This document shows positions 1 to 8,843 of a stretch of 64,000 nt of DNA, piece after piece (the first letter of the stretch is position 1; each line of letters starts with the position of its first letter). A program made the position numbers and the translations under genes. Source of the stretch: Ignavigranum ruoffiae (lineage in GTDB: Bacteria > Bacillota > Bacilli > Lactobacillales > Aerococcaceae); the NCBI RefSeq assembly GCF_900110675.1, contig NZ_FOEN01000001.1, positions 62,001 through 126,000 of the forward strand, written 5' to 3'. The notes below the pieces were generated by a model. The model was not told where the DNA came from. It did no database searches and was given only the letters and a program-made list of their open reading frames with translations.

Positions 1-1
1 C

Positions 2-1621
2 GCTTTAATCGAAAGACGCGATGTGATTGTGGTGGCTTCTGTTTCCTGTATTTATGGTTTAGTCGATCCACAAATGTATCGCGACCAAGTCTTGTCTTTG
101 CGCAAGGGTCAAGAAATTGCTCGAGAAGATGTGATTGCTCGTCTGGTCGATATGCAATTTGTTCGCAATGATTTTGATTTCCAACGGGGGACCTTCCGCG
201 TTCGTGGTGATGTGGTTGAAATTTTCTTAGCTTCTAGGGAGAGTCAGGTGCTACGCATTGAATGGTTTGGTAATGAAATTGAACGCATCCGCGAAGTGGA
301 TGTTTTAACCGGTGAAATTAAATCTGAAGTGGATCATTTTCCTATTTTTCCAGCGACTCACTTTGTGGCCAATACCCAACAAATTGTCCGCGCGGTCGAA
401 TCGATTCGTGCGGAGCTTGAAGAGCAGTTAGCCTACTTAAGGGGAGAGAATAAACTTCTTGAAGCCCAACGTTTGGAACAACGAACTAATTATGATATTG
501 AGATGCTGCTTGAAATGGGTTATACCAATGGTATAGAGAATTATTCACGTCATATGGATGGACGTAAGCCCGGGGAACAGCCTTTCACCTTGCTAGATTT
601 CTTCCCGGACGATTATTTAATTGTAGTAGATGAATCGCATATGACCATGCCTCAGATTCGCGGTATGTATAATGGTGACCGCGCACGTAAGCAACAGTTG
701 ATTGACTATGGTTTCAGATTACCGAGTGCCCTAGATAACCGGCCATTAAGGTTAGAAGAATTTGAGGAACATGTGAATCAGATTGTCTATATTTCAGCAA
801 CTCCGGGTCCTTATGAGTTAGAACATACTAACGGAGAATATGTTGAACAAATCATTCGACCCACTGGCTTGTTGGATCCTCTAGTTGAAGTTCGGCCGAT
901 AAAAGGGCAGATTGATGATATCGTTGGCGAAATTAATCAACGAGTGGAGAAGGGTGAGCGGGTCTTTATCACTACTTTAACTAAGAAGATGTCGGAGGAT
1001 TTGACCGATTACTTAAAAGAACTTGATATTAAAGTGAAATACTTGCATAGTGATATCAAAACCCTGGAACGGACTGAAATTATTCGTGATCTGCGTTTAG
1101 GCGTTTTTGATGTATTGGTCGGGATTAATTTATTGAGAGAGGGTCTCGATGTACCTGAAGTTTCATTAGTAGTCATTCTTGATGCAGACAAAGAAGGTTT
1201 CTTGCGCAGTGAACGAGCTTTAGTCCAAACGATTGGTCGAGCTGCTCGGAATGCTGAAGGAAGGGTCATTATGTATGCTGATACCATGACTGATTCAATG
1301 CAGCGAGCCATCGATGAAACTAATCGACGTCGCAGTATTCAGCTGGAATATAACCGGGTACACCATATCACGCCCAAGACAATTAAGAAAGAAGTGCGTG
1401 ATCTCATTCGGATTACCCATGAAGTTGAGCCTGAGAATAAAGAGCAAGATCTGCTTGGTCAGTTCCGTAAAATGTCTGCTCAACAAAGAGAAGAACAATT
1501 GGAAGTGTTACAATTACAAATGCGCCAATATGCTAAAGATTTAAACTTTGAGGCAGCGGCTGACTTGCGCGATATTATTATTGAATTACAAACAATTTAC
1601 AAAAAAAATAAGCGCAAGTAA
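2..1621 (+). CDS. uvrB: UvrABC system protein B (5' end outside the window)
   Basis: DNA damage-recognition helicase of nucleotide excision repair; it receives damaged DNA from UvrA and recruits UvrC. The reading frame is open from base 2, so the first roughly 120 residues, including Walker A, lie upstream. Visible are the [17 protein letters not shown] segment that follows the beta-hairpin region, the motif II segment [14 protein letters not shown], motif [11 protein letters not shown], and a C-terminal UVR domain (last ~40 residues, [13 protein letters not shown]) that contacts UvrC. The gene ends with TAA at 1619-1621. uvrA is not in the window. Its promoter, where a LexA box would be expected, is also not visible. 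Confidence 0.97.
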   Translation, partial: ALIERRDVIVVASVSCIYGLVDPQMYRDQVLSLRKGQEIAREDVIARLVDMQFVRNDFDFQRGTFRVRGDVVEIFLASRESQVLRIEWFGNEIERIREVDVLTGEIKSEVDHFPIFPATHFVANTQQIVRAVESIRAELEEQLAYLRGENKLLEAQRLEQRTNYDIEMLLEMGYTNGIENYSRHMDGRKPGEQPFTLLDFFPDDYLIVVDESHMTMPQIRGMYNGDRARKQQLIDYGFRLPSALDNRPLRLEEFEEHVNQIVYISATPGPYELEHTNGEYVEQIIRPTGLLDPLVEVRPIKGQIDDIVGEINQRVEKGERVFITTLTKKMSEDLTDYLKELDIKVKYLHSDIKTLERTEIIRDLRLGVFDVLVGINLLREGLDVPEVSLVVILDADKEGFLRSERALVQTIGRAARNAEGRVIMYADTMTDSMQRAIDETNRRRSIQLEYNRVHHITPKTIKKEVRDLIRITHEVEPENKEQDLLGQFRKMSAQQREEQLEVLQLQMRQYAKDLNFEAAADLRDIIIELQTIYKKNKRK

Positions 1622-1679
1622 GGGATTTGTGTTAGTATAAGTGTCTAAGTTTTGATATGAAATTTGTGGGGGTGTTATT

Positions 1680-3758
1680 TTGGCTCAATTTCCGTCCAGG
1701 ATAAAAAGTTTTGAAGGATTAAAAGGCTTCGCTGTGGCGATGGTAATTTTCTATCATCTATTTCCAAATTATGTTCCAGGCGGGTTCTTAATGGTAAATA
1801 CCTTCTTGGTGCTTGGTGGTTATTTCTTCGCCTATAAAATGGAGAAGCACCAGCCAGTCGACCAGAAAACAAATTACCCGGCCATTGGTCGCTATCTTTT
1901 AAAAACTTTTGAGCGTTTATTCCTGCCACTTTTATGGATGATGATGATAATTGTTCTGGGCTTTGTACTATTTAAACCGATTGAATTGCATTATATCCGC
2001 AATGATATGCTTTCTGCGCTAGCATTTGTGAGTAATTGGTATCAAATTTTCTCAGATCAATCTTATTTTGTCCAAATGACCAATGCGACACCATTTACTC
2101 ATCTCTGGTACAATGCCATCTATCTTCAATCCTTCATTCTGGCAATTCCTTTATTTTTACTGACCAAGCGCTTTAAGTTCTCTTTGCCTGCCAAGGGAAT
2201 TTTTTGGGCGATCATAGTTATTCTAAGTCATAGTCTGATGTTGTTTCTTTATAAGCCAGGAGATGATCCGACTAGGGTTTATTATGGTTTAGACACTCGG
2301 TTTTCATCTTTTGCTTTAGGGATGGCAACGGCCTATAGTTTGCCGACCATCTTAAATTATTTACAGAACTTGAAACATCGCAAAAGTTTTTATTCAATCT
2401 TTGCCGTGTTGGTTACAGGATTGACCCTGTTCTTTGTCTTGACCACGAAAGATAATTCGGCATGGACCTATGAATTAGTGATGACTTATTTTAATTTGAT
2501 TTCCATGTTTCTTCTATGGTTAATTACGATTAATCCACCGATTACACGTTTTTTCTGGGGCAATCCGATTTTTGATGTTATTGGTAAGCGGTCCTATTCG
2601 TATTATCTCTGGTATTATCCAGTGATTGTCATCATGATGGGGCAATTCCGCCGTTTCAATGGTAATATGCTAATGATTAATAGTCTCAGTATTTTAGGGA
2701 TTATTTTCTTCGGCGAAGTGACTTATCGCTTGGCAGAGAGACCGATTTGGCAGATTCCTTTCGCCAATCAATGGGATTGGCATAAGAATTTGGCTCTGTT
2801 AAAAGATCGGACCCAACCGAAAAAATGGTTTGCTCGCTGTGTGTTTTCAGGACTATTCTGTCTAGCTTTGATTGGCTTCGGCTTTGCCGTGTTTAATAGT
2901 CGCAATGATAAACGGGTTGCTTTGTTCGAACTAGAGTATCAAACCTATCGCTTTGCGCCAAACATGCTCAAAGAGGCCTATCCGGCTGAAAAACCGCTAA
3001 TCAAAGTCAAAGATGAGATCAAGGATTTAGACCAGCATTTTGCGACTCGGGTCAGCCGTCAAGCTGATCAAGAAGATACGGTCAAATCGTTGACGGATCA
3101 TTATATTAAGAATCGAGAAAATGAACGTTTGGTCAATTATCTGGTAAATGTGAAACAAGATCAGATTCAAGCTTTTCTTGATCGACTCAATGAGAATCAG
3201 GGACTCTTTGATGAATTAGAAGCTTTTCATCCAACTGTCGTTGAAAACTTAAGTAAAGAAGAGCTACTTTTCGCCACTGAAGTACCAATGACATTATTTG
3301 GTGATTCGATTGTCAGCATTAATGGTATAAATACCTTAGAAATTTTCTTGAATGGGAATTATTATGGTCAGGGTAGTTTACAAATTTGGGATGCAATTCC
3401 TATTTATAAACAAATGCTTGCCGATGGTGAGGTTCAAGAAAATGTGGTCATTAATTTGGGCACCAATGCCAGTTTAGACCGACCAGCCTTAGACGAGATG
3501 ATTGAATTATCTGGTGACCGTCAGGTATTCTTTATTAATACAAATTCTCGTGTTCAACATATTGATGAAGTCAATCGATTAATTAAGGAAGTGGCTGAGG
3601 ACTATCCAAATGTCCACGAAATTGATTGGCATAGTTATCAAGAGGGTCACCCTGATTGGTATGGCGAGGATGAGATCCACCATTCACCATTAGGTATGGA
3701 ACACTTTACCATTATTATTGCGAAGACCCTTTATAAAGTTTTGCAAGAAAGTCACTAA
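1680..3758 (+). CDS. OatA-type membrane acyltransferase with extracytoplasmic SGNH domain
   Basis: Probable cell-surface O-acetyltransferase. Residues 1-370 form an acyltransferase-3 membrane domain with about ten hydrophobic segments, starting with FEGLKGFAVAMVIFYHLFP. A further membrane segment lies near residue 390. A linker follows, then an SGNH-hydrolase-like domain with nucleophile GDS at 541-543, block III LGTNA, and the D664/H667 pair (DEIH). This is the architecture of OatA, which acetylates MurNAc C6-OH of peptidoglycan and gives lysozyme resistance; acetylation of teichoic acid or polysaccharide cannot be excluded. TTG start at 1680, chosen for the GGGGGTG ribosome-binding site at 1668-1674. 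No terminator separates it from uvrB 58 bp upstream, so readthrough is possible. Confidence 0.85.
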   Translation: MAQFPSRIKSFEGLKGFAVAMVIFYHLFPNYVPGGFLMVNTFLVLGGYFFAYKMEKHQPVDQKTNYPAIGRYLLKTFERLFLPLLWMMMIIVLGFVLFKPIELHYIRNDMLSALAFVSNWYQIFSDQSYFVQMTNATPFTHLWYNAIYLQSFILAIPLFLLTKRFKFSLPAKGIFWAIIVILSHSLMLFLYKPGDDPTRVYYGLDTRFSSFALGMATAYSLPTILNYLQNLKHRKSFYSIFAVLVTGLTLFFVLTTKDNSAWTYELVMTYFNLISMFLLWLITINPPITRFFWGNPIFDVIGKRSYSYYLWYYPVIVIMMGQFRRFNGNMLMINSLSILGIIFFGEVTYRLAERPIWQIPFANQWDWHKNLALLKDRTQPKKWFARCVFSGLFCLALIGFGFAVFNSRNDKRVALFELEYQTYRFAPNMLKEAYPAEKPLIKVKDEIKDLDQHFATRVSRQADQEDTVKSLTDHYIKNRENERLVNYLVNVKQDQIQAFLDRLNENQGLFDELEAFHPTVVENLSKEELLFATEVPMTLFGDSIVSINGINTLEIFLNGNYYGQGSLQIWDAIPIYKQMLADGEVQENVVINLGTNASLDRPALDEMIELSGDRQVFFINTNSRVQHIDEVNRLIKEVAEDYPNVHEIDWHSYQEGHPDWYGEDEIHHSPLGMEHFTIIIAKTLYKVLQESH

Positions 3759-3764
3759 AAAGAC

Positions 3765-3793
3765 TTGATTATTAAATTTAAGTAGGTTACACT
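3765..3793 (+). promoter_or_regulatory. rpsO promoter
   Basis: TTGATT (3765-3770), 17-bp spacer, TACACT (3788-3793). It lies just after the acyltransferase stop codon and upstream of the structured rpsO leader. Confidence 0.6.
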
Positions 3794-3820
3794 ATTTGAG
3801 TGGCTGTTTGTTGCTATCTT

Positions 3821-3904
3821 TTGCATCGACGAACGAAGCTGCGAAGCAATTATTAAGCCCCATGCTCAGATTAACGAATCACCAACGTTTTTCTTAGCAT
3901 TGGG
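3821..3904 (+). promoter_or_regulatory. rpsO structured 5' leader (candidate S15 autoregulatory element)
   Basis: Two consecutive stems are visible. TTGCATCG (3821-3828) pairs with CGAAGCAA (3842-3849) around one A.A mismatch. CCCATGCT (3859-3866) pairs with AGCATTGGG (3896-3904) with one bulged T. Firmicutes rpsO mRNAs often carry S15-binding leaders. The position directly upstream of the ribosome-binding site fits this, but the assignment to a known leader class is inference. Confidence 0.45.
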
Positions 3905-3935
3905 ACTATTTTTAAAAAGAAAGAGGTGAAATGAG

Positions 3936-4205
3936 ATGGCATTGACTAAAGAAATGAAACAACAAATTATTGCTGATTATGCTACTCATGAAGGAGATAC
4001 TGGTTCTCCAGAAGTACAAATTGCATTGTTAACACATGATATTAATTCATTAAATGAACATATTCATACCCATAAGAAAGATTTCCATTCTTATCGTGGG
4101 CTTATGAAGAAAATCGGTCATCGTCGTAACTTGTTAGCATACTTACGTGAGAACGATGTACAACGTTACCGTGAATTAATCCAACGTTTAGGATTACGTC
4201 GCTAA
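3936..4205 (+). CDS. rpsO: 30S ribosomal protein S15
   Basis: Primary 16S rRNA-binding protein that nucleates the platform of the 30S subunit. The 89 residues match the family length, with the typical [16 protein letters not shown] start, the central [19 protein letters not shown] rRNA-binding helices and the [13 protein letters not shown] end. Ribosome-binding site AGAGGTGA at 3922-3929. It has its own promoter and a strong terminator, and lies next to pnp as in most bacteria. Confidence 0.99.
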   Translation: MALTKEMKQQIIADYATHEGDTGSPEVQIALLTHDINSLNEHIHTHKKDFHSYRGLMKKIGHRRNLLAYLRENDVQRYRELIQRLGLRR

Positions 4206-4213
4206 TCAACATC

Positions 4214-4242
4214 ATCAGGACAGCTTTTGTCCTGATTTTTTT
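4214..4242 (+). terminator. rpsO intrinsic terminator
   Basis: Perfect 9-bp stem ATCAGGACA (4214-4222) / TGTCCTGAT (4228-4236) with a 5-nt loop, followed by six T. Confidence 0.9.
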
Positions 4243-4270
4243 GCGTCTTGAGATATTATTATGTTAAAAT
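4241..4270 (+). promoter_or_regulatory. possible pnp promoter
   Basis: TTGCGT (4241-4246), 18-bp spacer, TAAAAT (4265-4270). It overlaps the T-tract of the rpsO terminator. A weak -35 makes this tentative. Confidence 0.35.
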
Positions 4271-4275
4271 GTTTG

Positions 4276-4367
4276 TTGGGAGTTCGTTAGCTTAGCTAGC
4301 TTGCTACTATACAAGTATGAGTTTTTTATCCGATTAAAAGATTGATATTTGTTTAGTAGTCTCCCAA
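4276..4367 (+). promoter_or_regulatory. pnp 5' leader closed by a long-range stem
   Basis: TTGGGAG (4276-4282) is perfectly complementary to CTCCCAA (4361-4367), closing an 85-nt leader about 20 nt upstream of the pnp start. Inside, the TAGCTTAGCTAGCTTGCTA stretch can form a local hairpin. PNPase is autoregulated through a leader duplex in enterobacteria; a similar role here is inference. Confidence 0.4.
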
Positions 4368-4389
4368 TTCATAACAAAGGAGAACTAGA

Positions 4390-6504
4390 ATGACAAAACA
4401 TGTATTTGAAACAGAATGGGGCGGGCGTAAATTGGTTGTAGAAACCGGTCATGTAGCTCAACAAGCCAATGCAGCCGTCTTAGTTCGCTATGGTGATACA
4501 GTAGTTCTAACTGCTGTAGTCGGTGAGAAAGAAGCTAAAGAAAATCAAGACTTCTTTCCTTTGACCGTAAATTATGAGGAAAAAATGTACGCTGTCGGAA
4601 AAATTCCAGGTGGCTACATTAAACGAGAAGGGCGTCCTTCTGAACATGCTACCTTGACTGCCAGATTGATTGACCGGCCGATTCGTCCGATGTTCCCAGA
4701 AGGTTTCTTTAATGAAGTCCAAGTCATTAATACTGTCCTATCAGTGGATCAAGATAATACGCCGGAAATGGCCGCCATGCTAGGATCATCCTTAGCCTTA
4801 ACCATTTCTGATATTCCTTTTGATGGTCCCATTGCCGGTGTTCATGTTGGCCGTGTTGATGGTAAATTTGTGATTAATCCTTCTGTTGAACAAAAAGCAG
4901 CCTCAGATCTAGATTTAACCGTGGCTGGTTCTAAAACAGCCATTAACATGGTGGAATCATCCGCTCAAGAATTATCAGAAGAAGTGATGCTTGGAGCCTT
5001 ATTATTTGGCCACCAAGCAATTCAAGAATTATGTCGCTTCCAAGAAGATATCCGGTCAGCGATTGGCCAAGAGAAGATGGCAGTGGATCTCAGACAAATT
5101 GATCCGATCCTGTTAGCTGAGATTCAAGAGCAATACAATCCGCTGATGACCGAAGCTATTCAAACCTTTGATAAATTGGAGCGGGAAGCCAATATTCAAG
5201 CCGTCAAAGAAAAAATTCATGATGATTATCAAGCTCGCTGGTCTGAGGAAGAAGAGCTTGACCAAAAATTGCAACAAATTATTGCAATTGCTGATCAATT
5301 AGAATTCGATGAAGTACGTCGCTTAATTACAGATGATAAGGTTCGTCCGGATGGTCGACGAATCGATGAAATTCGTCCTTTATCTTCTGAAGTGGCTTTC
5401 CTACCTCGGGCTCATGGGTCAGCTTTATTTACTCGAGGACAAACTCAAGCTTTATCAGCACTAACGCTCGCGCCATTAAGTGAACAACAATCTTTAGACG
5501 GTCTAGGCTTAGAAGAATCACGTCGCTTTATGCATCATTATAATTTCCCTCAATATTCAGTCGGGTCAACCGGCCGCTATGGTTCACCTGGTCGACGTGA
5601 GATTGGTCATGGGGCATTAGGACATCGCGCCATTGAACCGATCCTTCCGAGCGAAGAAGACTTTCCATATGCCATTCGTTTGGTTGCTGAAGTTTTAGAA
5701 TCGAATGGGTCTTCTTCTCAGGCTTCCATTTGTGCGGGAATCTTAGCCTTAATGGATGGCGGTGTGCCCATTAAAGCACCGGTTGCTGGAATTGCTATGG
5801 GCTTAATGATGAATCCAAATGATGAAAGTAAGTATACTATTTTAACAGATATCCAAGGATTGGAAGATCATTTGGGTGATATGGACTTTAAGGTTGCAGG
5901 TAGCCGCCAAGGGATTACGGCCTTACAGATGGATATTAAGATTAAGGGCATTACTGAACAAATCTTGCGTGAATCGCTGGCACAAGCTCGGATCGCCCGG
6001 ATGCAATTATTAGACCATCTTGCTTCAACGATTGCTGCTCCTCGTCCAGATTTAAGTCCTTATGCACCGAAGATAGAAATGATGAAGATTGACCCGGACC
6101 AAATTAAAGTGGTAATTGGTAAGGGTGGTGAAACCATCAATAAAATTATTGATGAAACAGGTGTCAAGATTGATATCGACGATGATGGCAACCTATCAAT
6201 CGCTTCAAGTGATCAAGCGATGATTGATCGGGCCAAAGAAATAATTGAAATCTTAACGCATGAAATCGTTGCTGGTGAAGTCTATGAAGGGGTCGTTAAA
6301 CGGATTGAGAAGTTCGGTGCTTTTGTAGAAATCCTGCCGAAAAAAGAAGGCATGATTCATATCTCTGAACTAGAACATCATCGGGTAGCTAAAGTTGAAG
6401 ACGTGTTAGCGATTGGTGATCGGGTTAAAGTCAAGGTCATGGAAATTGATCCACGAGGCCGAATTAATCTTTCCCGTAAAGCCTTACTAGAAAGAGAAAA
6501 ATAG
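4390..6504 (+). CDS. pnp: Polyribonucleotide nucleotidyltransferase (PNPase)
   Basis: Phosphorolytic 3'-5' exoribonuclease of mRNA turnover. The 704 residues show the full architecture: RNase PH-like domain 1 (1-215), helical linker, catalytic RNase PH domain 2 (about 310-540, with FTRGQTQAL and the [10 protein letters not shown] motif carrying the metal-binding aspartates), a KH domain with GKGG at 577-580, and an S1 domain (about 629-698, [20 protein letters not shown]). Ribosome-binding site AAAGGAG at 4376-4382. It lies close to rnjB (8844), so two RNA-decay enzymes are near neighbours here. After the stop codon, ATCAA-GA-CATAC (6511-6522) pairs with GTATGTTGAT (6527-6536), a probable 3' stabilising hairpin. 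Confidence 0.99.
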   Translation: MTKHVFETEWGGRKLVVETGHVAQQANAAVLVRYGDTVVLTAVVGEKEAKENQDFFPLTVNYEEKMYAVGKIPGGYIKREGRPSEHATLTARLIDRPIRPMFPEGFFNEVQVINTVLSVDQDNTPEMAAMLGSSLALTISDIPFDGPIAGVHVGRVDGKFVINPSVEQKAASDLDLTVAGSKTAINMVESSAQELSEEVMLGALLFGHQAIQELCRFQEDIRSAIGQEKMAVDLRQIDPILLAEIQEQYNPLMTEAIQTFDKLEREANIQAVKEKIHDDYQARWSEEEELDQKLQQIIAIADQLEFDEVRRLITDDKVRPDGRRIDEIRPLSSEVAFLPRAHGSALFTRGQTQALSALTLAPLSEQQSLDGLGLEESRRFMHHYNFPQYSVGSTGRYGSPGRREIGHGALGHRAIEPILPSEEDFPYAIRLVAEVLESNGSSSQASICAGILALMDGGVPIKAPVAGIAMGLMMNPNDESKYTILTDIQGLEDHLGDMDFKVAGSRQGITALQMDIKIKGITEQILRESLAQARIARMQLLDHLASTIAAPRPDLSPYAPKIEMMKIDPDQIKVVIGKGGETINKIIDETGVKIDIDDDGNLSIASSDQAMIDRAKEIIEILTHEIVAGEVYEGVVKRIEKFGAFVEILPKKEGMIHISELEHHRVAKVEDVLAIGDRVKVKVMEIDPRGRINLSRKALLEREK

Positions 6505-6603
6505 GAATCTATCAAGACATACTCTAGTATGTTGATATCGTTGATTGTTTTTAGGACCTGGAAATCTGATTTATTAGACAGCAAAAAGATTTATAGAGAC
6601 AAA

Positions 6604-6649
6604 AATGCCCCCCTAAAGTTGGCTGCATGGTTCAACTTTAGGGGGCATT
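6604..6649. terminator. Strong bidirectional terminator between pnp and the ABC cassette
   Basis: Nearly perfect stem AATGCCCCCCTAAAGTTG (6604-6621) / CAACTTTAGGGGGCATT (6633-6649) with one bulged C. On the minus strand it is followed by TTTTTGTCTC; on the plus strand the following sequence is only moderately T-rich. The two flanking units converge here. Confidence 0.85.
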
Positions 6650-6750
6650 CGATTTTATAAAAATTTTCTGGTTTCTGTCTATTTATCGCTGAATTTTCGT
6701 TTGAACAACCATAACAATAGCTTATTAGGTCATAGCAGACAGCCCTTCTA

Positions 6751-7443
6751 CTAATTTTGTACTTCAAACTTCTGCGTAAAGCCATAATATATGCCGATTA
6801 AAATCAGAGAGGCAGATAGATAAATTTCAGTTAAATGATCTGTTACAAAATTAAAGATATTCATTAATTTATTAATATCTAATAATTGAAATTGTTCTGA
6901 AGTAAGAATCATCGTTGATAGGCCAGAAATAATTGGAACTAAAATTAGCGGTATTAATATTTTCCAACCAATTTTATAAAAGCTGTAAGATAGAATCGCA
7001 TAAAAGAGCATTTTGGCTAACATAATGAAGTAATCTTGCCAGTTTAAGCTTTGGAAAGCCAATTGAAATAGATTTGCTGAGGAATCCGTCGTAGCAATAT
7101 CCCCGAACTTATTCAAATAAAGAGATAGACCGGCAATGATTAAATAAATCGGTATATTAATTAGAAAATAATAACGCCGGCTAATCCCTAGACGTAAGGC
7201 CGAATCGTAGTATGAAAGGCCATCGAAAATTGGTATTAAGAAACTCAAAAAGTAAACAAATAACATGAAAATGACTGCTAGATCGTAAATATCAGGCATT
7301 GTACTAAAGATAAATCCGCTCCCAGGCGCCTTTAAGAAAAAGTCAATTACTAAGCCTAAAAGTAGCAAAAATAAAGTAAAGTAGCTTCCATATTTAAAAG
7401 ATTCTAAGAGTTGTATTTTTCTAAGTGTGAGTGCACGTTTCAT
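6751..7443 (-). CDS. ABC transporter membrane protein (ABC-2 type, YtrC-like)
   Basis: A 230-residue hydrophobic protein with about six predicted membrane segments (starting near LFLLLLGLVIDFFL) and a basic N-terminus. It has no soluble domains. It is the last gene of the GntR-ATPase-permease unit, starting 1 bp after the ATPase stop, so it is almost certainly the permease partner of that ATPase. The substrate cannot be read from the sequence. Related cassettes in Firmicutes (ytrA-type) respond to cell-wall-active compounds. Confidence 0.7.
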   Translation of the reverse strand: MKRALTLRKIQLLESFKYGSYFTLFLLLLGLVIDFFLKAPGSGFIFSTMPDIYDLAVIFMLFVYFLSFLIPIFDGLSYYDSALRLGISRRYYFLINIPIYLIIAGLSLYLNKFGDIATTDSSANLFQLAFQSLNWQDYFIMLAKMLFYAILSYSFYKIGWKILIPLILVPIISGLSTMILTSEQFQLLDINKLMNIFNFVTDHLTEIYLSASLILIGIYYGFTQKFEVQN

Positions 7444-7444
7444 A

Positions 7445-8296
7445 TTATCCCTCCATTAAATAATTAAAGAGTGCTTGCAAACCCAGTGAATCGACCTTGC
7501 CACCCGCTTGGTGAATCTGTTCGATTTCATCTTTGCTTAAATCATCATAGATATCAATAGTTTCTAAACCAGATAAGTTTTCTTGGTGAATAATATTCTT
7601 GTTGTTAAGCTGATAATTGATGACTCGATAAGCTTTGTTTTGAATCTCGCTTAAGGGCTGATGCATTAATATTTTGGCATCTTTTAACATAATGACATCG
7701 GTTAAGTAAGGTTCAATTTCTTGGATTAGATGAGTTGATAGAATAAACATGCGCGGATGTTGTTGATGGTCTTCAATTAGATGCCGGAAGAATATTTGCC
7801 GGTTGACTGAATCCAATCCGTTCGTTGGTTCATCGAGAATGGTAATGGCCGAGCGGCTAGCTAAACCTAGTATATTTTGTATCAGGGTTTTATTACCGGT
7901 AGATAGTTTGCTAAATTTACTTTTCTGGTCTAAGTGAAAGTCGGCTAACATCTTCTTGGCGAAATCCAGATCGAAATTAGCAAACAATTGTTGATATACT
8001 TTTAATAGTTTATTGATTTTACCTTGGAAAAGATGATTGTTTTTGTAAATATCCCCACCGACATAGATGAGCTGACTTAAAGCTTCAGGATTATCTTTGA
8101 GATTTTGTCCATTGAGCTCAATTCGTCCCCGATATGTCGGGATCATGTTATAGAGCATACGCATCATCGTGGTTTTGCCGGCTCCGTTACGACCCAATAG
8201 ACCATAAATTCCTTCTTGATTATTTAACTCGAGATTAATATTATATAAAACCATGTTTTTACCATAAGCTTTCTCCAACTCAATCATTTTTAGCAT
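7445..8296 (-). CDS. ABC transporter ATP-binding protein (YtrB-like)
   Basis: Cytoplasmic ATPase of 283 residues, powering the adjacent permease. It has Walker A GRNGAGKTT near residue 37, Walker B AITILDEPTNGLD, and H-loop STHLIQE. The signature loop reads LSTGNKT instead of LSGGQ, a variant common in the YtrB/CcmA-like subfamily. The C-terminal ~80 residues (after the H-loop) are an accessory domain. Start ATG at 8296 with AAGGAGG upstream; it overlaps the regulator's 3' end by 17 bp, indicating translational coupling. Confidence 0.9.
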   Translation of the reverse strand: MLKMIELEKAYGKNMVLYNINLELNNQEGIYGLLGRNGAGKTTMMRMLYNMIPTYRGRIELNGQNLKDNPEALSQLIYVGGDIYKNNHLFQGKINKLLKVYQQLFANFDLDFAKKMLADFHLDQKSKFSKLSTGNKTLIQNILGLASRSAITILDEPTNGLDSVNRQIFFRHLIEDHQQHPRMFILSTHLIQEIEPYLTDVIMLKDAKILMHQPLSEIQNKAYRVINYQLNNKNIIHQENLSGLETIDIYDDLSKDEIEQIHQAGGKVDSLGLQALFNYLMEG

Positions 8297-8645
8297 GGTA
8301 TTCCTCCTTAATCATTTGTTCTAATTCTGTCATTGAAATATCTAACTGCTGGGCTTCAAGGATAAATTCAGGTAACAAAGTGTGCATGAAACGCTTTTTT
8401 CGTTCTTGGCGAATAATCGCCAGAGCTTCTTCACTAACAAACATACCTAAACCTCTTTTCTTAAATAGGATTCCCTGATCGACAAGGGCATTAAGTCCCT
8501 TACCAGCCGTTGCCGGATTGACTTGCATAATTCTAGAAAAATCATTCATCGAAGGAACTTGATCTTCCGCCTTTAGGTGACCTTGAAGAATTTCGTTCTC
8601 TATGTATCTCGAAATTTGCAGATAGATGGGGATATCCTTAATCAT
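8280..8645 (-). CDS. GntR-family transcriptional regulator, YtrA subfamily
   Basis: A 121-residue repressor with an N-terminal winged helix (PIYLQISRYIENEILQGHLKAEDQVP, recognition region NDFSRIMQVNPATAGKGLNAL) and a short helical C-terminal dimerisation tail. This size is typical of YtrA-type regulators, which lack a large effector domain and usually control an ABC transporter encoded downstream. Ribosome-binding site GAGGTG at spacing 5. It lies directly downstream of a clear promoter with inverted repeats at the start of transcription, so autorepression is likely. Confidence 0.88.
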   Translation of the reverse strand: MIKDIPIYLQISRYIENEILQGHLKAEDQVPSMNDFSRIMQVNPATAGKGLNALVDQGILFKKRGLGMFVSEEALAIIRQERKKRFMHTLLPEFILEAQQLDISMTELEQMIKEEYHAKND

Positions 8646-8667
8646 TGCTTCACCTCGCTCTACTAGA

Positions 8668-8687
8668 TAACTGGCTAGTTACTTAAC
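8668..8687. promoter_or_regulatory. Candidate operator of the GntR/YtrA regulator
   Basis: Inverted repeat TAACT-GGCT-AGTTA (8668-8681), overlapped by a second repeat GTTA-CT-TAAC (8678-8687). AACCAACTAACC follows. The cluster begins just downstream of the minus-strand -10 box, at the expected transcription start, where a repressor would block initiation. Not matched to a proven site. Confidence 0.5.
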
Positions 8688-8705
8688 CAACTAACCGCTG
8701 GAGCT

Positions 8706-8734
8706 ATCATAACTGAGGTTTTTTAATTTTGCAA
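8706..8734 (-). promoter_or_regulatory. Promoter of the GntR-ABC operon
   Basis: Read on the minus strand: TTGCAA (8734-8729), 17-bp spacer, TATGAT (8711-8706). Confidence 0.7.
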
Positions 8735-8780
8735 GGGATTTTTAACTTTTAGTCATAATTTTATATTTATCCGCTAATTA

Positions 8781-8789
8781 TGCTATAAT
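8781..8789 (+). promoter_or_regulatory. rnjB promoter (extended -10)
   Basis: TGCTATAAT with the TG of an extended -10 element. The -35 region (TTATAT at 8761) is weak. Confidence 0.55.
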
Positions 8790-8843
8790 GAATAAGTGTT
8801 TAAACAAGTGACAGTTATTAAAATATATATTATGAGGTGAATT

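Noticed and set aside
1009-1311. 100-codon open frame on the minus strand inside uvrB
   Set aside because: It overlaps a certain gene completely, has no motif, promoter or ribosome-binding site; a shadow frame. Dozens of similar antisense frames across the window were dropped for the same reason.
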